DNA of 64,000 nt from MAG-120531 sp038125995. Lineage in GTDB: Bacteria > Bacteroidota > Bacteroidia > Flavobacteriales > Flavobacteriaceae. A model generated the notes under the pieces. It was not told where the DNA came from. It ran no database searches and was given only the letters and a program-made list of their open reading frames with translations. Positions 9,747-16,392 of the stretch are shown piece by piece. The translations under genes were made by a program, and so were the position numbers. The DNA lies in contig JAYPEX010000005.1 of NCBI GenBank assembly GCA_038125995.1, positions 62,001 through 126,000 on the forward strand, given 5' to 3'. Positions within the stretch are counted from its first letter, which is position 1. Every line of letters begins with the position of its first letter.

Positions 9747-10217
9747 TTAAAAAATCTCATTGATTTTATCGAAGATCATGGAGGACTCCCAGCCTCTATA
9801 CATCAGGAAGTCTATGAGTTTTTTTTTCTGTACTTGAATTGGATAGTTGGAAAGTGATTCTGCTTTTTTTTCAGAGATTTTGTGAAATGTGTCTTCATAC
9901 TCCTGAGGATTGATTTCAGCAAGGGCTTTTTTGATAAAGTAGTCGGATAGCTCCATCGCTTTTAGCTCTCTTTTGATGCGAACTTTGCCCCAGTTTTTGA
10001 TATTAAATTTTCCTCTTGCAAAAGACCTGGCATAGCGCTCTTCGTTTAGAAAGTCTTCTGATATTAAGTAGTTTAAGAGCTCATCAATGGCCACGGAAAT
10101 CATTCCCATGCTTTTGAGTTTTTCACGTACTTCTTTATGAGACCTGTCTCTGTAAACACAGTAGTTGGCAATTCGAATTTTTGCCTCATCAAGGGTATAT
10201 GTTTTTGATTGCATCAC
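9747..10217 (-). CDS. recX: Regulatory protein RecX
   Basis: A 156-residue protein of three-helix repeats, close to the usual RecX length. Typical stretches are ANYCVYRDRSHKEVREKLK near 18, LISEDFLNEERYARSFARGK near 50 and WGKVRIKRELKAMELSDYFI near 75. RecX binds RecA filaments and limits their activity. recA is not adjacent. It follows the RNase E/G gene on the same strand but a strong terminator lies between them, so recX probably has its own promoter. Confidence 0.92.
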   Translation of the reverse strand: MMQSKTYTLDEAKIRIANYCVYRDRSHKEVREKLKSMGMISVAIDELLNYLISEDFLNEERYARSFARGKFNIKNWGKVRIKRELKAMELSDYFIKKALAEINPQEYEDTFHKISEKKAESLSNYPIQVQKKKLIDFLMYRGWESSMIFDKINEIF

Positions 10218-10230
10218 TCTTCAAAATTAA

Positions 10231-10260
10231 GCAAAAAAAAAGCGATCCATGGGATCGCTC
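10231..10260 (-). terminator. Terminator of the RNase E/G gene
   Basis: AGCGATCC and GGATCGCT pair over 8 bp around a 3-base loop. On the minus strand the stem is followed by nine T. It lies just after the RNase stop and before recX. Confidence 0.9.
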
Positions 10261-10265
10261 TTCTT

Positions 10266-11819
10266 TTAATATATTGTTTTTCCTTCTTTGTTTTTGAATC
10301 GGTATTCTAAGTATCGATACGCATCTCTGGGTTGAACTTTTACCCAGAACTTGTACTTCTGAAACCATTTAAAACGAATGGAAGGTACTCCACGGGTGAG
10401 ATAAGCCGCTATAAAAGGATGGATGTGCAGCGTAATATCATTTTTGCTAGCAGGTCCATTGATTAATTTTTCTAAATCTGCGGTGATCTTATCTATCAAA
10501 ACAATCGGTGCTTCTACTTCTTTTCCAGTAATTGTTGGAGTAGGTTCACTTGTTTTAATTTCCATTTCGGGACGTACACGTTGTCTTGTAATCTGTACGA
10601 GTCCAAATTTGCTCGGGGGCAGTATTTTGTGTTTTGCCCTGTCTTCCTTCATTTCTTCTGTCAGATGATCGAAGAGCTGCTTGCGGTGTTTTGGATTAGC
10701 CATGTCGATAAAATCTACGACAATTATTCCTCCCATATCGCGGAGTCTTAACTGTCTTGCAATCTCTGTTGCAGATGCTAAGTTAACTTGTAATGCAGTA
10801 TCTTCTTGGGTATTCGCCTTGTTGGATCTGTTTCCAGAGTTTACATCGATAACGTGTAAGGCTTCTGTATGTTCTATTACCAAATAGGCACCTTTTTTCA
10901 TAGTGGCGATTCTACCAAATGAAGTTTTGATCTGACGTTCAATTCCAAAATGTTCAAAAATGGGGATGCTGTTGTTGTCGTACAGCTTTACGATTGATTC
11001 TTTCTTAGGTGCAATTTCCTGCACATAATCTTTAATTTGTTCGTATAGGGTCTCTTCATCTATATGTATTCCAGTAAAGCTATCGTTGAACATATCTCTG
11101 AGGATCGAAGATCCCCTGTTGAGTTCAACTAACACTTTGGATGGATGAGGAGCATTGTGTAATTTTTTACACATTAGAGTCCACTTTTTAAATAAGTTTT
11201 GTAGATCTCTGTCTAATTCTGCGACCTTTTTGCCCTCTGCAACTGTTCTAATAATCACCCCAAACCCTTTGGGTTTAATGGATCGAACAAGTCTTTTTAA
11301 GCGGTCCTTTTCGTCTTTACTTTCAATTTTTTGAGAGATGGAAACTCTGTCTGAAAATGGCACCATCACTAGGTATCTACCCGCAATAGAAATTTCAGTA
11401 CTAATTCTAGGACCTTTTGTTGAAATGGGTTCTTTTACAATTTGAACCAGAATAGATTGATTGGCTTTAAGCACATCATTGATGCTACCATCTTTGTCTA
11501 TATCTTTTTCTAATGGAAAATTTTTAAGTGAAAAATCTTTTGTTTTGCCAGTGGTAGCCATCTTTACAAATTTGATAGCTGTGGCAAATTGTGGACCTAA
11601 ATCGTGATAGTGTAAAAAGGCGTCTTTTTCGTAGCCTACGTTAACAAATGCGGCATTAAGTCCTGTAACAGGTTTTCTCACTTTGGCTAACATGATGTCG
11701 CCAACAGCAAAATTACTGCTTTCTTTTTCTTTGTGTAGTTCAGTTAATCTTCCATCCTTTAACAAGGCAAATTCGGCTACCTCGGAATTAGATCTAATAA
11801 TTAATTCTCTTTTCACCAT
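10266..11819 (-). CDS. rng: Ribonuclease E/G family endoribonuclease
   Basis: A 517-residue single-strand-specific endoribonuclease for rRNA maturation and mRNA decay. It has an N-terminal S1 RNA-binding domain (about 37-130, with an insertion near 85-118) and a DNase I-like catalytic domain with the magnesium-binding DVNSG (325-329) and VVDFIDM (367-373). Length fits RNase G plus the S1 insertion; there is no long RNase E scaffold tail. The zinc-link CPxCxG motif expected soon after ITRQRVRPEME is absent: the stretch reads SEPTPTITGK, without Cys. A leader hairpin lies upstream. Confidence 0.93.
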   Translation of the reverse strand: MVKRELIIRSNSEVAEFALLKDGRLTELHKEKESSNFAVGDIMLAKVRKPVTGLNAAFVNVGYEKDAFLHYHDLGPQFATAIKFVKMATTGKTKDFSLKNFPLEKDIDKDGSINDVLKANQSILVQIVKEPISTKGPRISTEISIAGRYLVMVPFSDRVSISQKIESKDEKDRLKRLVRSIKPKGFGVIIRTVAEGKKVAELDRDLQNLFKKWTLMCKKLHNAPHPSKVLVELNRGSSILRDMFNDSFTGIHIDEETLYEQIKDYVQEIAPKKESIVKLYDNNSIPIFEHFGIERQIKTSFGRIATMKKGAYLVIEHTEALHVIDVNSGNRSNKANTQEDTALQVNLASATEIARQLRLRDMGGIIVVDFIDMANPKHRKQLFDHLTEEMKEDRAKHKILPPSKFGLVQITRQRVRPEMEIKTSEPTPTITGKEVEAPIVLIDKITADLEKLINGPASKNDITLHIHPFIAAYLTRGVPSIRFKWFQKYKFWVKVQPRDAYRYLEYRFKNKEGKTIY

Positions 11820-11876
11820 AATTTATATGTTGTTATCCAGCCCATAAGGCTAAATATTGGATTAAACAATGCGAAA

Positions 11877-11895
11877 ACGAAACGAGAAGTTTCGT
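11877..11895 (-). promoter_or_regulatory. Hairpin in the leader of the RNase E/G gene
   Basis: ACGAAAC and GTTTCGT form a perfect 7-bp stem with a 5-base loop, about 60 bases before the RNase start codon. In E. coli, leader hairpins of rne mediate self-control by RNase E; a similar role here is only inferred. Confidence 0.35.
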
Positions 11896-11943
11896 CAAAA
11901 TTCTAATGAATTTTTATGTCAAAGAACTTAAATGTAAAAACTG

Positions 11944-11972
11944 AAAAAGTAGTTTATTACAAACTACTTTTT
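11944..11972 (-). terminator. Terminator overlapping the stop codon of the small basic gene
   Basis: AAAAAGTAGTTT and AAACTACTTTTT form a 12-bp stem around ATTAC. On the minus strand, the left arm carries the TAG stop of the 29-residue gene and the right arm supplies the U-run, so the stop codon is part of the hairpin. Confidence 0.7.
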
Positions 11973-12053
11973 CTTGTGACGGTTTGCTCTTCTGCGCTTC
12001 TTACGCTTATGAGTAGCTACCTTATGTCTCTTTCTTTTCTTACCACTTGGCAT
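11964..12053 (-). CDS. 29-residue, very basic ribosomal-type protein
   Basis: A 29-residue protein that starts MPSGKKRKRHKVATHKRK and ends RHKKK; about two thirds of its residues are Lys, Arg or His. It resembles small ribosome-bound proteins of the bS22 (AURKAIP1/COX24) type that lie buried in rRNA; the exact family is inferred from composition and size. The ATG is 27 bases after the HU stop on the same strand, and a terminator overlaps its own stop, so HU and this gene probably form a two-gene transcript. Confidence 0.75.
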   Translation of the reverse strand: MPSGKKRKRHKVATHKRKKRRRANRHKKK

Positions 12054-12080
12054 AGACTCTGGATTTAAATGTTATTAATA

Positions 12081-12371
12081 TTATTTTACTGCTACGTTGC
12101 TCTTAACTCCTTCCACAAATACTTTTGCAGGTTTAAAAGCTGGTATATTGTGAGCTGGAATTTTGATCGTCGTATTTTTAGAAATATTTCTACCTGTTTT
12201 CTCTGCTCTTGTTTTTATGATAAAGCTACCAAAACCTCTTAAGTATACGTTCTCTCCAGACTCTAAAGAAGCTTTTATTTCATCCATTACTGCCTCCACT
12301 GTTGCCTGAACATCACCTTTCTCGATTCCTAATTTCTCTGAGATCTTATTAACTATGTCTGCTTTTGTCAT
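12081..12371 (-). CDS. HU family DNA-binding protein
   Basis: A 96-residue histone-like protein that bends and compacts DNA as a dimer. The N-terminal helices (TKADIVNKISEKLGIEKGDV) and the core LRGFGSFIIKTRAEKTGRN, the signature of the DNA-binding arm, are clear. The PAHNIPAFKPAKVFVEGV end is standard. It has its own -7 element 41 bases upstream and precedes the 29-residue basic gene. Confidence 0.95.
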   Translation of the reverse strand: MTKADIVNKISEKLGIEKGDVQATVEAVMDEIKASLESGENVYLRGFGSFIIKTRAEKTGRNISKNTTIKIPAHNIPAFKPAKVFVEGVKSNVAVK

Positions 12372-12411
12372 GTGTAACTTATTTTGAAAATCGTATCTAT
12401 TTTTAGGGACG

Positions 12412-12419
12412 CAAATATA
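12412..12419 (-). promoter_or_regulatory. -7 element of the HU promoter
   Basis: CAAATATA on the plus strand reads TATATTTG on the minus strand, an exact TAnnTTTG match 41 bases before the HU start. Confidence 0.65.
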
Positions 12420-12475
12420 ACAATTTTATATCTAATAAAGCTATTTATAGTTTTTATTTTATGTTTCTAATTCAA

Positions 12476-12483
12476 TACTTTTG
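12476..12483 (+). promoter_or_regulatory. -7 element of the mutY promoter
   Basis: TACTTTTG matches TAnnTTTG. It includes the TTG at 12481 that could otherwise be taken as a start codon, and so argues for the ATG at 12502 with a leader of about 12 bases. Confidence 0.6.
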
Positions 12484-12501
12484 AGGCGTTTAGCAAAATT
12501 T

Positions 12502-13539
12502 ATGGCATTTGGAAGTAAAATTTTAGACTGGTATCAACAATACAAAAGAGATCTTCCCTGGAGAACAGATAAAAATCCATACACTGTTTGGCTCTCTGAA
12601 GTGATCTTGCAACAAACTAGAGTAGATCAGGGAACACCTTATTTTAACAGGTTTAAGGAGCGTTATCCAAGACTCGAAGATATGGCGAATGCTTCAGAAG
12701 ATGAAGTTTTAAAACTCTGGCAGGGACTGGGTTATTATTCCAGAGCTCGAAACATGCTTTTTACTGCAAAATATATTCACTGCGAATGTGGTGGGAAGTT
12801 TCCAAATACAGCAAAGGAATTAGTGCAATTAAAAGGAGTTGGAGCATACACAGCCAGCGCAATCGCTTCGATTTGTTTTAATGAGGTGGTAGCTGTAGTG
12901 GATGGGAATGTCTACAGGGTGCTTTCAAGATATTTTGGAGAATCACTTCCAATCAATAGCACCGAGGGAATCAAAGTGTTTAAAGAACTCGCGAATTTAG
13001 TGATGGATAAGCATCATCCTGGAGATTACAATCAAGGGATTATGGAGTTTGGCTCTTTGCAATGTGTTCCTGTAAATCCCGATTGTTCTTCCTGCCCATT
13101 ACAAACGGGATGTGACGCCTACCGTACAAATCGAGTTGCTGAATTACCTATAAAACTCAAAAAGACAAAGGTGCAAACAAAGTACTATAATTATATGGTT
13201 ATTATAGATTCTAAAGATCGTATAGTTATAGAACAACGCAAGGGAAAAGGAATCTGGAATGGATTGTACCAGTTTCCACTTTTAGAAACTAGTGAAAAAG
13301 CAACTGCTGTTCAAATTGAAGCCCATATAAAATCATTCCCTTTTGTTAAAGAATACGAACTGAGTCTGTTTAATCAAGAGGCGATTATCCACAAACTCTC
13401 TCACAGAAAGCTCCACACTCATTTTTGGATTTTTCAGCTTAACTATCCCATTGAAAAGGCGATCCCTAAGTCACAATTGACTAACTTTGCAGTTCCAGTT
13501 TTAATTGCTAATTTTTTAAAAGCATTTAAAATTTACTAA
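12502..13539 (+). CDS. mutY: A/G-specific adenine glycosylase MutY
   Basis: A 345-residue base-excision repair enzyme that removes adenine paired with 8-oxoguanine. It has a HhH-GPD domain (VILQQTRVDQ, then helix-hairpin-helix LKGVGAYTASAIAS and catalytic Asp in VVDGNVYRV), an iron-sulfur loop C-x6-C-x2-C-x5-C (CVPVNPDCSSCPLQTGC), and a C-terminal NUDIX-like 8-oxoG domain. I chose ATG 12502 (MAFGSKILDWY) over an in-frame TTG at 12481 because that TTG lies in the promoter. ssb follows after 21 bases. Confidence 0.95.
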   Translation: MAFGSKILDWYQQYKRDLPWRTDKNPYTVWLSEVILQQTRVDQGTPYFNRFKERYPRLEDMANASEDEVLKLWQGLGYYSRARNMLFTAKYIHCECGGKFPNTAKELVQLKGVGAYTASAIASICFNEVVAVVDGNVYRVLSRYFGESLPINSTEGIKVFKELANLVMDKHHPGDYNQGIMEFGSLQCVPVNPDCSSCPLQTGCDAYRTNRVAELPIKLKKTKVQTKYYNYMVIIDSKDRIVIEQRKGKGIWNGLYQFPLLETSEKATAVQIEAHIKSFPFVKEYELSLFNQEAIIHKLSHRKLHTHFWIFQLNYPIEKAIPKSQLTNFAVPVLIANFLKAFKIY

Positions 13540-13560
13540 CTTTATCTATAAATAACTATT

Positions 13561-14022
13561 ATGAGCGGAACACTAAACAAAGTGATGTTGATTGGACATT
13601 TGGGAGATGATGTAAAACTTCATTATTTCGAAGGAGGAAATTGCATTGGAAGATTTCCATTGGCAACTAATGAGACCTACACCAACAGACAGACAGGTGA
13701 AAAGGTTAGTAATACCGAGTGGCACAATATAGTTGTCAGAAATAAAGCAGCTGAAATTTGTGAAAAATACCTTTCAAAAGGAGATAAGATTTATGTTGAA
13801 GGAAGGTTAAAAACAAGACAGTGGCAGGGTGAAGACAACCAAACACGATATACTACAGAAATTCATATCAATGATTTCACCTTTTTGACTACTAAGGGAG
13901 AATCAATTGATTCTAATACAATGCAGCGTCAAGGAGCTCCGGTAACTCAGGCTCAACCCCAAGTCCATCAGGCGCCACAGCCTAGTTCAACCGCACATGA
14001 AGAAGACGATTTACCATTCTAA
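13561..14022 (+). CDS. ssb: Single-stranded DNA-binding protein
   Basis: A 153-residue OB-fold protein (LNKVMLIGHLGDDVKLHYF at the front, TEWHNIVVRNKAAEICEKYL in the core). After a Gln/Pro-rich linker it ends in EEDDLPF, the acidic tail that recruits repair and replication proteins. It sits between mutY and gldE, an order found in other Flavobacteriaceae. Confidence 0.96.
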   Translation: MSGTLNKVMLIGHLGDDVKLHYFEGGNCIGRFPLATNETYTNRQTGEKVSNTEWHNIVVRNKAAEICEKYLSKGDKIYVEGRLKTRQWQGEDNQTRYTTEIHINDFTFLTTKGESIDSNTMQRQGAPVTQAQPQVHQAPQPSSTAHEEDDLPF

Positions 14023-14032
14023 TTAATCTAAA

Positions 14033-15361
14033 TTGGATCCCGAACCGAATTTTTTATCGATAGCTACTCAGTCTCTTTGGGATGAGACCAACTTAGTCTA
14101 TTTAATTGTTTTGATAGTGCTGATATTTTGTTCAGCATTGATATCAGGATCTGAAGTTGCATTTTTTGGACTCTCTAAAACGGAATTAGATGAGCTCATT
14201 GAAACCAATTCTTCAAGAGCAAAATTAGTAGTTCAGCTTCAGGAAAAACCTAAAAAATTACTAGCGACAATTCTAATAGCAAATAACGCTATTAATATTG
14301 CAATAGTACTCTTGTTTAGTTCGTTGATGGACGGTTTATTTGAAGAGCCTCAACTCCTATTTAATTTAATCGATCTCAAGTTTTTTGTCGAGGTAATTGC
14401 GGTTACCTTTCTTATTTTGATGTTTGGAGAAATCCTTCCTAAAGTATACGCCAACAGAAATCGAAAGAGTTTTGCCTTATTGATGGTATACCCTTTAAAA
14501 GTAGCTGATTTTATTTTTACTCCTTTGAGTATACCGATGCGTTCCATCAGTCTATTCTTACATAAACGCTTGGGAAAATTAAAGTCAAATATCAGTGTAG
14601 ATCACCTCTCTCAGGCCTTAGAGTTAACCTCTGAAGGAGATACCACAGACGAGGAACAAAAAATACTTCAAGGAATTGTATCATTCGGAAATACCGATAC
14701 CAAACAAGTAATGCGTCCTCGAATGGATATTTTTGGGCTGAGTCAAGAATTAAAATTTACAGAAGTTCTCAAAGAAATTACTGGACATGGATTTTCAAGA
14801 GTACCCGTCTATAAAGAGAATATTGACTCCGTTATTGGAGTGCTATACATTAAGGACTTATTACCCTATTTAGATCGCAAACAATACAATTGGTTGGAGC
14901 TAATCAGAGAGCCCTATTTCGTGCCTGAAAACAAAAAACTCGATGATTTGCTCAAAGAGTTTCAGGAGATGAAAAACCATTTAGCAATAGTTGTTGATGA
15001 GTTTGGAGGAACCTCAGGGATTGTTACTCTGGAAGATATTATCGAAGAAATTGTTGGAGACATCTCTGACGAATTTGATGATGAAGATATCGTATATTCT
15101 AAACTAGATGACTACAATTATGTCTTTGAAGGAAAGACGACTCTTAAAGATTTTTACAAGGTGATTGAGTTGGAAGATGAAACCCATTTTGAAGAACAGA
15201 AAGGTGAATCAGAAACAATAGCTGGATTTCTATTAGAGCTATCTAAGAGTTTTCCAAAGCGCTCAGAAGTGATTAGCTTTAATGGAATTAAATTTAAAGT
15301 AGAGAGTCTCGATAAAAGAAGAATTAAACAAATCAAAGTAACGCTTCCAAAAAATGCTTAA
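14033..15361 (+). CDS. gldE: Gliding-motility protein GldE, CNNM/CBS membrane protein
   Basis: A 442-residue inner-membrane protein with a DUF21/CNNM region of about four helices (15-190), a CBS pair (VMRPRMDIFGLS near 227, then LAIVVDEFGGTSGIVTLEDI near 320) and a CorC/HlyC C-terminal domain. Such proteins are linked to divalent-cation transport; GldE supports gliding in F. johnsoniae. It starts at TTG 14033; the next residues DPEP are, as I recall, conserved in GldE proteins, which supports this start. It overlaps gldD by 8 bases. Confidence 0.9.
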   Translation: MDPEPNFLSIATQSLWDETNLVYLIVLIVLIFCSALISGSEVAFFGLSKTELDELIETNSSRAKLVVQLQEKPKKLLATILIANNAINIAIVLLFSSLMDGLFEEPQLLFNLIDLKFFVEVIAVTFLILMFGEILPKVYANRNRKSFALLMVYPLKVADFIFTPLSIPMRSISLFLHKRLGKLKSNISVDHLSQALELTSEGDTTDEEQKILQGIVSFGNTDTKQVMRPRMDIFGLSQELKFTEVLKEITGHGFSRVPVYKENIDSVIGVLYIKDLLPYLDRKQYNWLELIREPYFVPENKKLDDLLKEFQEMKNHLAIVVDEFGGTSGIVTLEDIIEEIVGDISDEFDDEDIVYSKLDDYNYVFEGKTTLKDFYKVIELEDETHFEEQKGESETIAGFLLELSKSFPKRSEVISFNGIKFKVESLDKRRIKQIKVTLPKNA

Positions 15362-15905
15362 AAGACTAGTTATACTGGTGCTTATAGTGTTGGGAATTTC
15401 CTGTAATGAGATTGAGGTATACCCAAAACCTGAGGCGAAATTAGCATTGGAATATCCAACTCCTGTTACTCATCAGTACAAAAACGATCGTTTTGAATTC
15501 AGTTACAATAAAGAGGCTCAACTGATGCGCACCTCAAAACAATCGTTTAGTTTCTATTATCCAAACCTCAAGGCATCCGTTTTCATGTATTATCTCGATT
15601 TGTCAACAGGGATAGAAAAACGAATTTATGACTTGGAGCAAAAGGTAGCAGATCATCAAAAAATGGCTTCTGAAATTATCATGCATCCCTTTGTGAATCA
15701 AGAGTCGAAGAGTAGAGGAGCACTTTATCAGATCAAGGGAAACGCTGCATCACAGGCTCAATTTTATATCTCAGACAATAAGGATCACTTTATTCATGGG
15801 GCCTTGTATTTTAAGACTAAACCCAATTACGATTCCATCTTGCCAGCGGCAAATTATGTCATGAATGATCTCAAAGATTTCATGGAATCTATTCGTTGGA
15901 ACTAG
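15354..15905 (+). CDS. gldD: Gliding-motility lipoprotein GldD
   Basis: A 183-residue lipoprotein (signal ends LVLGISC-type, with Cys at 17) needed for gliding in F. johnsoniae. The mature part opens with YPKPEAKLALEYPTP, typical of GldD, and has FYYPNLKASVFMYYLDL mid-protein. Its start lies inside gldE, so translation is probably coupled. GldE overproduction can partly replace GldD in F. johnsoniae, so the pairing is functional. Confidence 0.9.
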   Translation: MLKRLVILVLIVLGISCNEIEVYPKPEAKLALEYPTPVTHQYKNDRFEFSYNKEAQLMRTSKQSFSFYYPNLKASVFMYYLDLSTGIEKRIYDLEQKVADHQKMASEIIMHPFVNQESKSRGALYQIKGNAASQAQFYISDNKDHFIHGALYFKTKPNYDSILPAANYVMNDLKDFMESIRWN

Positions 15906-15940
15906 AGGATTTACTAACTTTACGATCTCAATAGAACAGC

Positions 15941-16360
15941 ATGAAAAAAATAGTATTCGCACTTCTAGTGGCTGTAATAGCTTCCTGCAATTCAACAGAT
16001 AAATCCTCAGAGGAACACAGCACAAAAATGAAAGAGGTTATTGCTATTCACGACCAGGTAATGCCCAAGATGGGAACCCTAGCTCGATTGGCAAGACAGC
16101 TCAATGAAAAAATGGAAGCTGAAGGTAAGAACGATGAAATGGAACAAGCTGTAAAAGATCTCGGATCGGCTAAAACAAGTATGATGGATTGGATGCGCGA
16201 CTTTGGAGGAAAATTCTCAGCTGATCAAATTCTTAAAGGAGCTGAAATTAGTGATGACGATATGAAACTTCTCTTAGAGGAAGAAAAGGAAATCATAAGA
16301 GTTAGAGATCAAATACTCGGCAGTATTGAACGAGCCGAAAAATTAGTCGCACAAGAATAA
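15941..16360 (+). CDS. Small helical lipoprotein of unknown function
   Basis: A 139-residue lipoprotein (signal ends AVIASC, Cys at 16). The mature part is highly charged, alpha-helical and probably coiled-coil, with a Met-rich segment (HDQVMPKMGTLARLARQLNE). I know no named family. It lies 35 bases after gldD on the same strand and before a terminator, so it may belong to the gldE-gldD transcript; a role in motility is possible but not shown. Confidence 0.75.
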   Translation: MKKIVFALLVAVIASCNSTDKSSEEHSTKMKEVIAIHDQVMPKMGTLARLARQLNEKMEAEGKNDEMEQAVKDLGSAKTSMMDWMRDFGGKFSADQILKGAEISDDDMKLLLEEEKEIIRVRDQILGSIERAEKLVAQE

Positions 16361-16386
16361 AAAAAGCCGAGTTTAATACTCGGCTT
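16361..16386. terminator. Bidirectional terminator between the lipoprotein and M16 genes
   Basis: AAGCCGAGT and ACTCGGCTT form a perfect 9-bp stem around TTAAT. On the minus strand a run of T follows, so it mainly ends the M16 operon; on the plus strand it can act on the gldD lipoprotein transcript. Confidence 0.85.
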
Positions 16387-16392
16387 ATTAGT

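Noticed and set aside
10423..10887. Two rightward ORFs of 68-81 codons opposite the RNase E/G gene
   Set aside because: They mirror the strongly supported RNase coding frame and show no family features.
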